Shown in pieces: positions 1 through 11,333 of a stretch of DNA of 64,000 nt (position 1 is its first letter; every line of letters begins with the position of its first letter). This DNA comes from Litchfieldella anticariensis FP35 = DSM 16096 (GTDB lineage Bacteria; Pseudomonadota; Gammaproteobacteria; Pseudomonadales; Halomonadaceae): contig NZ_KE332391.1 of NCBI RefSeq assembly GCF_000409775.1, positions 359,766 to 423,765 on the forward strand, in the 5' to 3' direction. The notes under the pieces were generated by a model. It saw only the letters and a program-made list of their open reading frames with translations, was not told the DNA's origin and did no database searches. The translations under genes and the position numbers were made by a program.

Positions 1-418
1 CCTGAAGCCGCTCCAGTCGCCAGGCACTAGCGAATTGTTCGGTACGTGGGCTGACGTATTCCGCCATCAGCAACACGACAGCAACGACAAGAATGATCGG
101 CTTCATCACTCCCCACAGGATACGTGCCAGGGAGCGGCCGGCGGCGCGCATCACTGTCAGCTCGTTACTGGACGCCATGCTGCCCAGGCCGATCAACGCC
201 CCGATAAGCACGCCGACCGGAGCATATTGATAGAAACGCCAGGGCAGACGCATCAACAGATACAGAAATACCTGGAAGGCGCCGTAGTCGCCTTCGACAT
301 CCTCCAATTCGTTGATGTACGTGATTACCAGGTCGAGCCCCAGCACCACTACCTGTACCACGATGATCGCCGCCAGTACGTTGCGGGCGATGTAACGGTC
401 GAGACGATCGGCCAGCAT
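1..418 (-). CDS. lptG: LptG, LPS export permease (5' part, cut by window edge)
   Basis: Only the first 139 codons are present; the gene continues beyond position 1. The reading frame starts MLADRLDRYIARN, has a first membrane segment rich in Val/Ile/Leu, and a second region (SNELTVMRAAG) that is the conserved coupling-helix segment of LptF/LptG permeases. LptG pairs with LptF and the LptB ATPase in the inner membrane to pull lipopolysaccharide out of the bilayer towards the LptC-LptA bridge. The start codon overlaps the stop codon of lptF (ATGA), so the two are translationally coupled, in the usual lptF-lptG order. Identity follows from the neighbour and the motif; the missing C-terminal part cannot be judged. 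Confidence 0.93.
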   Translation of the reverse strand, partial: MLADRLDRYIARNVLAAIIVVQVVVLGLDLVITYINELEDVEGDYGAFQVFLYLLMRLPWRFYQYAPVGVLIGALIGLGSMASSNELTVMRAAGRSLARILWGVMKPIILVVAVVLLMAEYVSPRTEQFASAWRLERLQ

Positions 419-1497
419 CAACGAATCCCTCCTCGTTGAAAACGCTGCATCAGCCATAGACCGAGCAGAAGATAAACACCGTGGATCGGCCACATGCCGA
501 TCAGAGGTGAAAGGGAGCCACGTCCGATGGCATCCATGGCGGCTAACATGAGGCTGAGGTAACTGATATGCAGGAAGATCGCCGGCAATAACTTGGCAAA
601 TCGCCCCTGACGTGGGTTGACCTTGGATAGCGGCTGGGCCAGCAAGGTCAGGATGAGCACCATCAACGGCAAGCTGAAACGCCAGTGCAACTGGGCACTG
701 GCCTCGGGAGATTCATCAGAGAAAAGCGCCAGGGTCGTCGCATATTCAGGCGACTCCAGATCATCACCGGCATCGACACGCGACAAGCGCACGGCATAGG
801 TGTCGAATTCCAGGCGCTCGGCCTCGGCACGCCCCGGATCGACGCTGTAGCGCTCACCATCGGTCAGAACCAGAAAACGGCTTCCGGTGTCTTCATCGAC
901 GGTCTGGTAGCCACCGCTGGCCCGAGTCACCACACTTTCCGGTGTGCCATCGCGGCGACGCTGACGTTCGCTGATGAAGACTTCCTGCATGCGGGTCTGG
1001 TTATCAACCAAGGCTTCGGTATAAGCGGTACGCCCTTCGCCGAAATCCTGGAAACGCCCTGGCGCCAGCGCAGTGAAGTCCAATCGACTCTGCTGCTCGG
1101 CGATCAGACGTTCGTTGTGCAACGCCCCCGCTGGTGTCAGCCATAAGCTGCACATCCCCACCAACACCGCTATCAGCACCGCCGGCACCAGACTTATCGT
1201 CAACAGTCGATTGGGGCTGGTGCCACAGGCCACCAACACAGTGATTTCACTGTTGAGATAAAGCTGCCCGTAAGCCAGCAGAATCCCCAGGAACAACGCC
1301 AGCGGCAGAATCAGTTCGGCGAATCCGGGTAAATGGAAAAGCATCAAGGTACCGAGAATGCTGGCCGGGATCTCGCCCTCGGCGGCATCGGTAAAATAGC
1401 GAATGAAGCGGCTACCCATGATGACCAACAACAATACCCCTGCCACCGCGGACATGGTCAGCAGGATTTCACGCGTCAAATAGCGGAATATGATCAA
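418..1497 (-). CDS. lptF: LptF, LPS export permease
   Basis: This is the first gene of the lptF-lptG pair, an inner-membrane permease subunit of the LptB2FG transporter. The protein (about 359 aa, close to the family's usual 360-370) starts with the typical FRYLTREILLTM segment, has the SEITVLVACG coupling helix, a large periplasmic beta-jellyroll region in the middle and three hydrophobic helices at the C-terminus. I chose a TTG start at 1497 because a GGGAG Shine-Dalgarno lies six bases upstream and the protein then begins like other LptF proteins. An in-frame ATG at 1545 would add a 16-residue extension that does not look like the family. It is divergent from pepA, as in many gammaproteobacteria. 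Confidence 0.95.
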   Translation of the reverse strand: MIIFRYLTREILLTMSAVAGVLLLVIMGSRFIRYFTDAAEGEIPASILGTLMLFHLPGFAELILPLALFLGILLAYGQLYLNSEITVLVACGTSPNRLLTISLVPAVLIAVLVGMCSLWLTPAGALHNERLIAEQQSRLDFTALAPGRFQDFGEGRTAYTEALVDNQTRMQEVFISERQRRRDGTPESVVTRASGGYQTVDEDTGSRFLVLTDGERYSVDPGRAEAERLEFDTYAVRLSRVDAGDDLESPEYATTLALFSDESPEASAQLHWRFSLPLMVLILTLLAQPLSKVNPRQGRFAKLLPAIFLHISYLSLMLAAMDAIGRGSLSPLIGMWPIHGVYLLLGLWLMQRFQRGGIR

Positions 1498-1620
1498 TTC
1501 AATCTCCCGTGGCGATTCCTTGGCACTCCTTGCGCCATCCCCCATGCAATAGTGAAGTGCTTTGCGTACACTGGAGGAACTCGGCAGCGGAACCTGTGGA
1601 AGCGCTGAACACGTGCAGTC

Positions 1621-1672
1621 ATTCAGTGTTCCTTAGGAAGCACTAAACGAATTTTTGTTCAGTGTTTCCTTA
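1621..1672. repeat. Cluster of inverted-repeat ends (MITE-family fragment)
   Basis: In the lptF-pepA divergent spacer the motif TTCAGTGTTCC occurs, followed by its near-complement GGAAGCACTAAACGAA and then TTCAGTGTTTCC again. The same end motif bounds the about 140-bp elements at 13208-13351 and 60994-61134, so this looks like a degenerate or deleted copy of that family. It may affect the folding of one or both 5' leaders, but nothing in the sequence proves a function. Confidence 0.5.
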
Positions 1673-1722
1673 CCGTGCCGGCATTATCCAGATTCCCTTT
1701 ACTCTTGTCTTGTGGAGACGCC

Positions 1723-3246
1723 ATGGAATTCCCTGTTCAGACGACCAACCCGGCCAAGGTCGAGACGGCCTGTCTCGTGGTACCGGTGTTCAAGGATGGA
1801 GACCTGCTGCCGGCCGCCGACAAGCTCGACGATGCCAGCGAGCGGTTGATTGGACAGTTGATCGAACGCGGTGACTTCAAGGCCGGCCTAGGCAACGTGC
1901 AACTGATTCCCTTCGCGCCTGGGCTCAATGCCGAGCGCCTGTTGCTGGTCGGTCTCGGCGAGCGCAACAAGTGCAACGAAGGTGGCTTCCGCAAAGCCTT
2001 GGATGCTGCCTTCACGGTTCTGGCCGGGCTGCCCATCGACGATGCCGCCGTGGCAATGACCGACGTACCGGTCCCAGAGCGCGACAGCCTGTGGAAGGGC
2101 CGCATGATTGCCGAGTCGGCCTTGCGTGCCATCTACCGTTTCAATGAATTCAAGTCCAAACCGGATCCAGAGCCCCGGCTCGAGCAAGTCACCTTGCTGG
2201 TCAGCGAGAGTGAGGATTCCAGTAACGTCAAGGAAGGGTCACGCATCGGTGGCGCCATCGGCGAAGGCATTAATTTCACCCGCACCCTTGGCAACCTGCC
2301 CGGCAATATCTGCACGCCACGCTATCTGGCTGAACAGGCCGAGCAACTTGGCAAGGAGTCGAAAGGCAAGCTGTCCGTCGAAATCCTCGATGAAGAAGCG
2401 CTGGAAACCCTCGGTGCCAACACCCTGCTCTCGGTAGGACGTGGCAGTGCAGAGCCTTCACGGCTTATCGTGATGCGCTACCAGGGTGCCGACGACCCCG
2501 AGGAAGCGCCGCATGTGCTAGTCGGCAAGGGTATCACCTTCGATACCGGCGGTATCTCGCTCAAGCCTGGCGAAAGTATGGACGAGATGAAATTCGATAT
2601 GTGCGGTGCCGCCAGCGTCTTCGGCACCGTCAAGTCGGTGCTCGCCATCCAGCCCAGGATCAACCTGGTGGGCATCGTCGCAGCCGCCGAGAACATGCCA
2701 GACGGTCGTGCCACCAAACCCGGCGATATCATCAAGACCCTCAAAGGCCTATCGGTGGAAGTACTCAATACCGATGCCGAGGGACGCTTGGTGCTGTGCG
2801 ATGCCTTGACCTATGCCGAGCGCTTCACACCGGCCAGTGTGGTCGATATCGCCACCCTCACCGGTGCTGCCATCATCGCCTTGGGCCACCATGCCACTGG
2901 CCTGCTGTCCAACGACGACGACCTGGCACTGAATATTCTGGAAGCTGGCGCAACCGCCTGGGATCGGGCTTGGCACTTGCCGCTGTGGGATGAGTATCAG
3001 GAACAGCTCGACTCCAACTTCGCTGACCTGGCCAATATCGGTGGTCGCCCGGCAGGTACTATCACTGCTGCCTGTTTCTTGTCGCGGTTCACCGAAAACT
3101 ACTCCTGGGCTCATCTGGATATCGCCGGCACTGCCTGGCACTCAGGCAAGCAGAAAGGCGCCACTGGCCGCCCGGTGGGGCTGCTGACCCAGTACCTGCT
3201 CGACCGCGCTCAGGATGCCACTGTTACCGAAGAGGAAGCTGGCTGA
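1723..3246 (+). CDS. pepA: Leucyl aminopeptidase PepA
   Basis: This is a cytosolic M17 aminopeptidase that removes N-terminal residues, with two metal ions per active site; in E. coli the same protein also binds DNA in carAB regulation and Xer recombination. The 507-aa length equals the family norm. Catalytic motifs are intact: VGKGITFDTGGISLKPG (metal and substrate lysine) near residue 270 and the signature NTDAEGRL at about 349-356. The start at 1723 has GGAG five bases upstream. A longer open frame begins at 1675 but would add 16 residues unlike the family. It is the first gene of the conserved pepA-holC-valS order. Confidence 0.97.
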   Translation: MEFPVQTTNPAKVETACLVVPVFKDGDLLPAADKLDDASERLIGQLIERGDFKAGLGNVQLIPFAPGLNAERLLLVGLGERNKCNEGGFRKALDAAFTVLAGLPIDDAAVAMTDVPVPERDSLWKGRMIAESALRAIYRFNEFKSKPDPEPRLEQVTLLVSESEDSSNVKEGSRIGGAIGEGINFTRTLGNLPGNICTPRYLAEQAEQLGKESKGKLSVEILDEEALETLGANTLLSVGRGSAEPSRLIVMRYQGADDPEEAPHVLVGKGITFDTGGISLKPGESMDEMKFDMCGAASVFGTVKSVLAIQPRINLVGIVAAAENMPDGRATKPGDIIKTLKGLSVEVLNTDAEGRLVLCDALTYAERFTPASVVDIATLTGAAIIALGHHATGLLSNDDDLALNILEAGATAWDRAWHLPLWDEYQEQLDSNFADLANIGGRPAGTITAACFLSRFTENYSWAHLDIAGTAWHSGKQKGATGRPVGLLTQYLLDRAQDATVTEEEAG

Positions 3247-3266
3247 CGTCCAATCGTGGCAAATCC

Positions 3267-3412
3267 CGTGGGAGCGCAGGTTTTCTGCTCGATCCGGCCG
3301 CCAGGCTGGCAGCCTTCGAAAGAGGGCCAACTGCATCGCGCAATGAATTGCGCTCCCACCACAAGAAATCCACTAGCCCGACTCTTCGTGGGAGCGCAGA
3401 TTTTCTGCGCGA
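3267..3412. repeat. REP-like palindrome cluster
   Basis: Three copies of a short unit lie between pepA and holC: CGTGGGAGCGCAGGTTTTCTG from 3267, an inverted copy ending GCGCTCCCAC at about 3360, and a third, direct copy from 3387. The units alternate in orientation, so the transcript can form large hairpins. This matches the arrangement of REP elements (repetitive extragenic palindromes), known in enterobacteria and pseudomonads to stabilise upstream mRNA or weaken read-through. It fills most of the 240-bp gap between pepA and holC. Confidence 0.75.
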
Positions 3413-3486
3413 TTGGCGCCGCAGGCGCCACCTGATTGCCCAGCTATGCTGGGCTCCTGCAAGAGCCGTCGCCAGCATGGCAAACA

Positions 3487-3927
3487 ATGACCAAAATCGA
3501 TTTTTACATCCTCCCCGACACCACCCTCGAGGCACGGCTCGATTTCGCTTGTCGGCTGGCGGAAACCATCCATCGCAAGGGCTACCGTTTGCACCTCCAT
3601 ACCGAGGACGAAACCATGGCCCGCGAGTTGGACGACAAGCTGTGGACCTTCCGCCCCGACAGTTATTTACCTCATGCCCTGTTGGGTAGCGACATGGCGA
3701 CGGATGTCCCGGTGACACTAGGCTGGCAGGAGCCGCCTGAGCCGGGTGTCGATGCCATGCTCAATCTTCATCCGCGGATTCCCGAGTGGTTTTCGCGCTT
3801 CGAGCGTGTCGCCGAGATCATCAACCAGCATCAGGATGTGCTGCACGTCAAGCGCGAATGCTGGCAGACCTACAAGAAGCGCGGTTATCCGGTCACCGCC
3901 CACAAGCTCCCCGCACAAGACGGTTGA
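3487..3927 (+). CDS. holC: DNA polymerase III subunit chi
   Basis: Chi links the clamp loader to SSB at the replication fork. The 146-aa protein opens with MTKIDFYILPD and has the Rossmann-like chi layout (ACRLAETIHRKGYR, then the LDDKLWTFRPDSYLPHAL segment near residues 45-62, which corresponds to the conserved W-F-P-H motif). The length and the position between pepA and valS agree with the family. The start at 3487 was chosen over a longer frame from 3436, whose extra residues are not conserved. The Shine-Dalgarno is weak, which suits a low-abundance replisome subunit. Confidence 0.94.
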   Translation: MTKIDFYILPDTTLEARLDFACRLAETIHRKGYRLHLHTEDETMARELDDKLWTFRPDSYLPHALLGSDMATDVPVTLGWQEPPEPGVDAMLNLHPRIPEWFSRFERVAEIINQHQDVLHVKRECWQTYKKRGYPVTAHKLPAQDG

Positions 3928-4002
3928 GCGAGTGCCATGACGCTGACGGCGTCGAACGGTATAATCGGACCCATTTTCGATAACGCCACATTTGCCAGAC
4001 AC

Positions 4003-4060
4003 CACTAGGAGTTGTCCGAACAGCCGCCGAGTGCAGGCAGTTTTCAGACAACGCCTAGGG
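4003..4060. repeat. 58-bp imperfect inverted repeat
   Basis: The left arm CACTAGGAGTTGTCCGAACA (4003-4022) and the right arm, whose reverse complement is CCCTAGGCGTTGTCTGAAAA (4041-4060), agree at 16 of 20 positions around an 18-bp centre. It lies in the valS leader, 38 bp before the start codon. Such arms look like the ends of a small non-autonomous mobile element, but no flanking target duplication could be defined. As RNA it would form a strong hairpin just before valS. Confidence 0.6.
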
Positions 4061-4097
4061 CGAAAAACGCCTTCTAGCTTGCAGAGCCATCAAGCCC

Positions 4098-6947
<2,850 letters not shown>

Positions 6948-6971
6948 ATCACTGGTGATCGAGCACAGAAG

Positions 6972-6995
6972 GAGGGCTCATATGCCCTCTTTGTT
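6972..6995 (+). terminator. Probable terminator of valS
   Basis: GAGGGC and GCCCTC form a six-base-pair stem around the loop TCATAT, followed by TTTGTT, 24 bp after the valS stop. The stem is short, so termination may be partial. Confidence 0.6.
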
Positions 6996-7087
6996 ACCGA
7001 ACCGAGTCGAAAAAGTTACAAAACACTGTTCTGTTAGCTGATTTTCGCTAGAATGGTGTTTTCTCTAACTGCGCTTCGGTCAAGCTC

Positions 7088-7828
7088 ATGCCTGTCTCAC
7101 CTCCTTCAATCTCGCTTTCGCGCATCCTGTTCTACAACCTGCTAGGCATCGCCCTGGTGCTGAGCTGGTGGTCGCCCGATATTCTCATTTGGGAGTACCT
7201 GGACGATGCCATTTTCTTCACTACCAACGCCTGGCTGAACGATGCCAACACGTTATGGGTAACGATCGTGGCGCTACTCAACAACAGGCTGTTCGATGTA
7301 GGCAGCATGCTAACGCTGCTGGGACTCTACCTGTGGGCCATCAGCCGCGACCCCGTGCGAGAACACCGATTGCTGCGCTGGGGCGGCATCGGCATTACCA
7401 TGCTGTTGACCGCCGGCATCCTCAGCCAGGCGGTACGTTATGCCATTCCCTATTCGCACCCCAGCCCGACACTGGTCTACGACAACGCCAACCTAATCAC
7501 CGAGCTAGTCGATTTCTCGACCAAGGCGGTTTCCGCCGATAGCTTCCCAGGCGATCACGGATTGATGTTGATGCTGTTCACTGCCTTTGTATGGCGTTTC
7601 TCTGGACGCACTGTCGGCCTGGTCAGTGCGCTGAGTGTGGTCATCCTCAGCGCCCCACGGATATTGGGAGGTGCTCATTGGTTCAGCGATATCTACATGG
7701 GTGCCTTGTCGATCAGCCTGGTGGCATTGCCATGGGTGTTGTGCACCCCCGTGGCACCAAGCATCGCCCAGCGCATCACCAACACCTTGATTCAGGTCAA
7801 ATGGCCAAGACCAGCCATCTGGCCCTGA
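7088..7828 (+). CDS. lpxT: LpxT-like lipid A 1-diphosphate synthase (PAP2 family)
   Basis: This is a six-helix inner-membrane PAP2-family protein of 246 aa. In E. coli, LpxT moves the distal phosphate of undecaprenyl diphosphate onto lipid A 1-phosphate on the periplasmic face. It resembles E. coli LpxT along its length, not just in the phosphatase core. Shared blocks include the SPTL segment, DSFPGDHG (PAP2 motif 2, His nucleophile region near residue 159) and PRILGGAHWFSD (PAP2 motif 3), followed by ALPWVLCTP. The lysine-rich first motif of classical PAP2 enzymes is replaced by KAV, as in LpxT-type members. It stands alone, flanked by the valS terminator and a convergent lipoprotein gene. 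A general undecaprenyl-diphosphate phosphatase role is the main alternative. Confidence 0.85.
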   Translation: MPVSPPSISLSRILFYNLLGIALVLSWWSPDILIWEYLDDAIFFTTNAWLNDANTLWVTIVALLNNRLFDVGSMLTLLGLYLWAISRDPVREHRLLRWGGIGITMLLTAGILSQAVRYAIPYSHPSPTLVYDNANLITELVDFSTKAVSADSFPGDHGLMLMLFTAFVWRFSGRTVGLVSALSVVILSAPRILGGAHWFSDIYMGALSISLVALPWVLCTPVAPSIAQRITNTLIQVKWPRPAIWP

Positions 7829-7859
7829 ATACGAGCATGCCGCCGCTGGCATACCCTAT

Positions 7860-8321
7860 CTAACGCGGGGTAGTTCGCTGGAACCCCCCCAACACCCGAC
7901 TATCACGGCCAAAGAAGACCAGACGATCCCCGTCGATCAGGTAACGGTAGGCATTCTCGAATAGCATGCCGACGCGCTGGGCGTTGGCAAGATTAGGGCA
8001 AGCCATGCGTGTCGACGCCAGGTTCTCGATGTGAATACGGTTACCATCATCGAAGCTAACTTGGCCATTGAGCCGATTGCAGCCATCGCTGCCTGTCAGG
8101 CGCAGCGCTCCACCGTTCGGTATCACCTCGAACCAGGCAGGCTCGCTCCCCACCCAGCGTTCATCGGTACCGATCAGGATCAGTCGCCAGCGTGGACCTA
8201 CTACCGGTGACTCTGCTGCTGCCGTTTGGGCCTGTTGCCGATCCGGCACGGGCGTTGAGGAGCCGGCACATCCGGCAAGCAGTATCGCCAGGAGCCCGAA
8301 GCCCAACCAGGTTCCTTTCAT
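7860..8321 (-). CDS. META domain lipoprotein (HslJ-like)
   Basis: A small envelope lipoprotein of 153 aa. The signal peptide ends in the lipobox LLAGC. The C-terminal half is a META domain, recognised by the segment SGDGCN-like 'SDGCNRLNGQVSF' and the following MACPN, which place two cysteines as in the HslJ and META proteins of heat-shock and motility-related families. The start at 8321 has AAGGGAGAAG upstream; an ATG at 8345 would precede an implausible extension. The precise role of META domains is not established. The gene is convergent with lpxT and divergent from the DoxX gene. Confidence 0.82.
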   Translation of the reverse strand: MKGTWLGFGLLAILLAGCAGSSTPVPDRQQAQTAAAESPVVGPRWRLILIGTDERWVGSEPAWFEVIPNGGALRLTGSDGCNRLNGQVSFDDGNRIHIENLASTRMACPNLANAQRVGMLFENAYRYLIDGDRLVFFGRDSRVLGGFQRTTPR

Positions 8322-8524
8322 CGTGACTTCTCCCTTCTTTAGCATCGCGCGACAGAGTGCCCCATCCTACCGTGGATGGCTAGCATCTCTCTCACCCTAC
8401 CCCCGACTCGACCAGTCAATCGGCTAGAATCGCCCTGCTTTACTAGGTTATCAGCCGCAATTCAGATAACTTTCATCTTAGGCAGTGGAAATCCACACCT
8501 TCGAACCTCAAGGAGAGAGCTCCG

Positions 8525-8929
8525 ATGCTTCACGCTCTACATAACGATGCGCTGGGAAAACTGATTCTGCGACTGGCCGTTGGTGGTTTGATACTGCTGC
8601 ATGGTATCGCCAAATTACTCAATCCAGACGCTCTCAACTGGATCGGCAACCTGCTGGCGGGCTATGGACTACCGTCATTTCTGGCTTACGGCGTACTGAT
8701 TGGCGAAGTGCTCGCCCCCTTGATGGCGATCGTTGGCTGGCAGGCACGTCTGGGAGGGTTATTGATGGCCATCAATATGGTGGTAGCCATCATATTGGTG
8801 CACACCCACGAGCTGTTCGCGCTGACCGATAGCGGTGGTTGGGCCCTGGAACTGCAAGGCATGTACTTGTTCGGTGCCGTGGCCATCGTGTTCCTGGGTA
8901 GCGGACGCATGGCCTATCGCCCTGATTGA
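8525..8929 (+). CDS. DoxX family membrane protein
   Basis: A 134-aa protein with four hydrophobic helices. The first helix region LAVGGLILLHGIAKL and the following GYGLPSFLAYGVLIGEVLAPL are typical of the DoxX/YphA family, and the length fits. DoxX proteins are inner-membrane proteins linked to redox or sulfur homeostasis in some bacteria (in mycobacteria with thiol-oxidant defence), but no reaction is proven for this subgroup. The start at 8525 has a strong AAGGAGAGAG ribosome binding site. It is monocistronic and ends two bases before the convergent glycosylase gene. Confidence 0.85.
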   Translation: MLHALHNDALGKLILRLAVGGLILLHGIAKLLNPDALNWIGNLLAGYGLPSFLAYGVLIGEVLAPLMAIVGWQARLGGLLMAINMVVAIILVHTHELFALTDSGGWALELQGMYLFGAVAIVFLGSGRMAYRPD

Positions 8930-8930
8930 A

Positions 8931-9614
8931 TTATCTGCACTTACCCATACCCAACTGCTCGAGGCGTACCTTGAGCAGTTGGGGAAAGCGCTTGAACCAA
9001 ATCTGGTTAAGGGGAGATGGGTGAGGTAGCGGTGCCAGCTCGAAGGTTGCCTTGCGGCCATCCTCTAGCGCCAAGGTAGTGGTATGACTGGCTTCGAAGC
9101 GATCCTCGCGCCGCCAGTATTCGTCCAACGCTTGGCGCACCTTACGCGGCTGATTGATGCCAAACCACAGGAATACCTCGCGCCCCAGTGTGATTACCTT
9201 GCGGCCCTGCCAACACCCAACCAGCAGTTCGGCCATCAATGGCTGGAAGCGCTTCTTGACTGACATCGGCCAAGCCTTGTTACCGACCGGCTTGTAAGGC
9301 ACGGTGTTGGCCCAGAAGACGTGACGCCCCACTTCACGCGAGGCCTCAAAATCAGGCATCGGCTCACCTTGCAAGGCCAGGTAAAGGCCTTGGCGCACCT
9401 TCTGCCCGCCGCTACCGATGAAGGGTTCGCCCCACTTGACTTCCTGTTTGCCCGGATCGCGACCGAAGAAGCCCACCGGGGCATCACGAGGTCCGAGGCC
9501 AATGATCGGCTCGAACGGATCGCGATCGAACTGTCGATAAGTGTCGACATCGATGCCGTCGAGCATCCGCGCCTCGCGTCGAAACGCTTGGCGCAAGGTG
9601 TCGTCCAGTGACAT
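8931..9614 (-). CDS. Uracil-DNA glycosylase family protein
   Basis: A 227-aa protein of the uracil-DNA glycosylase superfamily, closest in layout to the family 4/5-like enzymes. Motif 1 is seen as FFGRDPGKQEVKWGEPFIGS (about residues 50-70) and motif 2 as PLPHPSPLN near residue 203, where the His-Pro-Ser-Pro loop inserts into the minor groove. No cluster of four cysteines is visible, so an Fe-S cluster as in family 4 seems absent. It presumably excises deaminated or damaged bases; the substrate cannot be told from the sequence. The start at 9614 follows GAGGATAG. Confidence 0.8.
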   Translation of the reverse strand: MSLDDTLRQAFRREARMLDGIDVDTYRQFDRDPFEPIIGLGPRDAPVGFFGRDPGKQEVKWGEPFIGSGGQKVRQGLYLALQGEPMPDFEASREVGRHVFWANTVPYKPVGNKAWPMSVKKRFQPLMAELLVGCWQGRKVITLGREVFLWFGINQPRKVRQALDEYWRREDRFEASHTTTLALEDGRKATFELAPLPHPSPLNQIWFKRFPQLLKVRLEQLGMGKCR

Positions 9615-9701
9615 GAATCTATCCTCGAATTCAAACCGACGTCGGTGCAACCGACACCCTCGTATAGGGTGTTTACCAATGTGACGAGCTTGTATCTCCT
9701 C

Positions 9702-10142
9702 TTACCACGTGCCGGTATTCTCCATGGAAGCCCACGGCTCTTCCGGAGGCAGGGGGTCACCATCCTGCAGTAGCTCGATGGAGATACCATCCGGCGAGCG
9801 GACGAAGGCCATGTGCCCATCACGTGGCGGCCGGTTGATGGTCACCCCATTGCGTTGGAGCCTATCGCACAAGGCATAGATGTTGTTGACCCGGTAAGCC
9901 AGGTGGCCAAAGTTGCGCCCTCCTGTGTACTCTTCAGGATCCCAGTTATAGGTCAGCTCAAGCATCGGAGTACGCGTTTCATGGGCGCTGATTTCGTCCT
10001 CTGGGGCGGCGAGAAAGACCAGCGTGAAACGCCCCTTCTCGCTGTCCTTGCGCTCCATCTCGATCATTCCCAACAGGTCGCAGTAGAAATACAGCGACTC
10101 CTCGATGTCGCTGACGCGGACCATGGTGTGCAGGTATTGCAT
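9702..10142 (-). CDS. gloA: Lactoylglutathione lyase (glyoxalase I)
   Basis: Converts the hemithioacetal of methylglyoxal and glutathione to S-lactoylglutathione in the cytosol. The 146-aa protein has the VOC fold of GloA: MQYLHTMVRVSDIEESLYFY at the N-terminus with the first metal-ligand His, LELTYNW with the Glu, FGHLAYRV with the second His, and SPDGISIELLQ with the last Glu. All four metal ligands are therefore in place. The length slightly exceeds the 135-aa E. coli enzyme because of a C-terminal tail. AAGGAGG precedes the start. Confidence 0.94.
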   Translation of the reverse strand: MQYLHTMVRVSDIEESLYFYCDLLGMIEMERKDSEKGRFTLVFLAAPEDEISAHETRTPMLELTYNWDPEEYTGGRNFGHLAYRVNNIYALCDRLQRNGVTINRPPRDGHMAFVRSPDGISIELLQDGDPLPPEEPWASMENTGTW

Positions 10143-10168
10143 GGCAAGGTTCCTCCTTCCCGAGCTTA

Positions 10169-10214
10169 GCCTTGTGCTTGATGGCGCTCGTCGATTTCTT
10201 CAGCGTTTCCCTTA
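10169..10214. repeat. Fragment of the 140-bp inverted-repeat element family
   Basis: Read on the minus strand, this stretch runs GGGAAACGCTGAAGAAATCG and then CGAG, CATCAAGCACAAGGC. It is nearly the same as the left end of the complete element at 60994-61134 (AACACTGAAGAAATCGACG and CATCAAGCACAAGGC). The other end is missing. Its outermost TAA is also the stop codon of the DUF411 gene. Confidence 0.75.
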
Positions 10215-10682
10215 CTCCTGAATATAGCGCTGGAAGACCTCGGGTGTATCTCCCCCTTCGCGCCAGGTATAGACGGTGTAGTCGTCGACGCGGCCGGTTT
10301 CCATACCCGGCGAACCATGCGGCATACCTGGCACCGCCAACCCTGCCACATCGTCGCCACTCTCCAAGAGGCGGCGGATATCGGCTGCCGGCACATGGCC
10401 TTCGATGACGTAACCTTCCACCGTTGCCGTGTGACAGGACGCCATGTCCCGGGGCACATCGTGCTCGGCCTTCACTTCCCGCATATCCCGGTCGTCATGC
10501 AACTCGACCTCAAAGCCCTCCGCCTCGAGGTGCTTGGCCCAACTAGTGCAGCAACCGCAGTTGGGATTCTTCCAGACCTCGACCACGGGGCCGGCCCATA
10601 CAGCGGTTGTCACTAGTCCCAGCATGGCCGTGGCCAAGCCGCGACATAGCCTCGTGGTAATCTTGCGAGAGGATATCGTCAT
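10212..10682 (-). CDS. DUF411 periplasmic metal-binding protein
   Basis: A 156-aa exported protein with a signal peptide (LATAMLGLVTTAVWAG). The mature part opens VEVWKNPNCGCCTSWAKHLE, a Cys-x-Cys-Cys motif on a thioredoxin-like helix, and continues with DMASCHTATVEGYVIEGHVP, which adds another Cys-His pair. This is the DUF411 family, often found in copper or other metal-resistance clusters; a copper-binding role is likely but not shown here. No copper ATPase or oxidase lies next to it. The stop codon lies inside the end of a repeated element (10169-10214). Confidence 0.85.
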   Translation of the reverse strand: MTISSRKITTRLCRGLATAMLGLVTTAVWAGPVVEVWKNPNCGCCTSWAKHLEAEGFEVELHDDRDMREVKAEHDVPRDMASCHTATVEGYVIEGHVPAADIRRLLESGDDVAGLAVPGMPHGSPGMETGRVDDYTVYTWREGGDTPEVFQRYIQE

Positions 10683-10766
10683 GATGGCATACTCTGTGGT
10701 TTCAAAACGGCAACGTCATCTTGGCAGCATCTTGTCCCGGTCGCCAACTTCCAGAGGAGCTCCCTA

Positions 10767-11330
10767 ATGGCCGACTATTGCGACCACGCCCCCGGGCATC
10801 CATTCCATGGTCCTTACCATGATCGGGAATATGGCTTCCCGGTCAGTGACGACACGGCGTTATTCGAACGCTTGATACTGGAAATCAACCAGGCTGGCTT
10901 GTCATGGTTGACGGTATTGAAGAAGCGGACAGCGTTCCAGACCGCCTTCGAGGGCTTCGACATCGACCGGATCGCCGCCTACGGCGATACCGAACGTGAG
11001 CGACTGCTAAGCGATGCCGGCATCATTCGCAACCGCTTGAAGGTCGATGCCACGATTCACAACGCCAAGGTCGTGCAGTCGCTGCAGGCGGAATACGGCA
11101 GCTTCGAGGCTTGGCTCAACGCCCATCATCCACTGCCGCTCGATGAGTGGCTCAAATTGTTCAAACGCACGTTCCGCTTTACCGGTCGAGAGATCGTCAA
11201 TGAGTTCCTGATGAGTACTGGTTACCTGCCTGGCGCCCATCGCGACGACTGTCCGGTACACGCCAGAATCCTGGCATCGGGGCCGGCCTGGGCATGCCAG
11301 GAGAACGATCCGCGCAGCCAAGGAATCTGA
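10767..11330 (+). CDS. tag: DNA-3-methyladenine glycosylase I
   Basis: A helix-hairpin-helix-superfamily glycosylase that removes 3-methyladenine from alkylated DNA. The 187-aa length matches Tag. The expected zinc ligands are present: an early Cys and His (YCDHAPGHPFHGPYHDREYG) and the late pair in GAHRDDCPVH. The substrate-pocket region LILEINQAGLSWLTVLKKR near residue 40 is well conserved. A good GAGGAG site lies upstream of 10767. The DUF457 gene follows after three bases, suggesting cotranscription. Confidence 0.95.
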   Translation: MADYCDHAPGHPFHGPYHDREYGFPVSDDTALFERLILEINQAGLSWLTVLKKRTAFQTAFEGFDIDRIAAYGDTERERLLSDAGIIRNRLKVDATIHNAKVVQSLQAEYGSFEAWLNAHHPLPLDEWLKLFKRTFRFTGREIVNEFLMSTGYLPGAHRDDCPVHARILASGPAWACQENDPRSQGI

Positions 11331-11333
11331 CGC

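Noticed and set aside
1737-2132. Long antisense frame across pepA
   Set aside because: It is a shadow of a strongly conserved gene; the pepA motifs are complete on the plus strand and the antisense product is Arg/Ser-rich without a domain.
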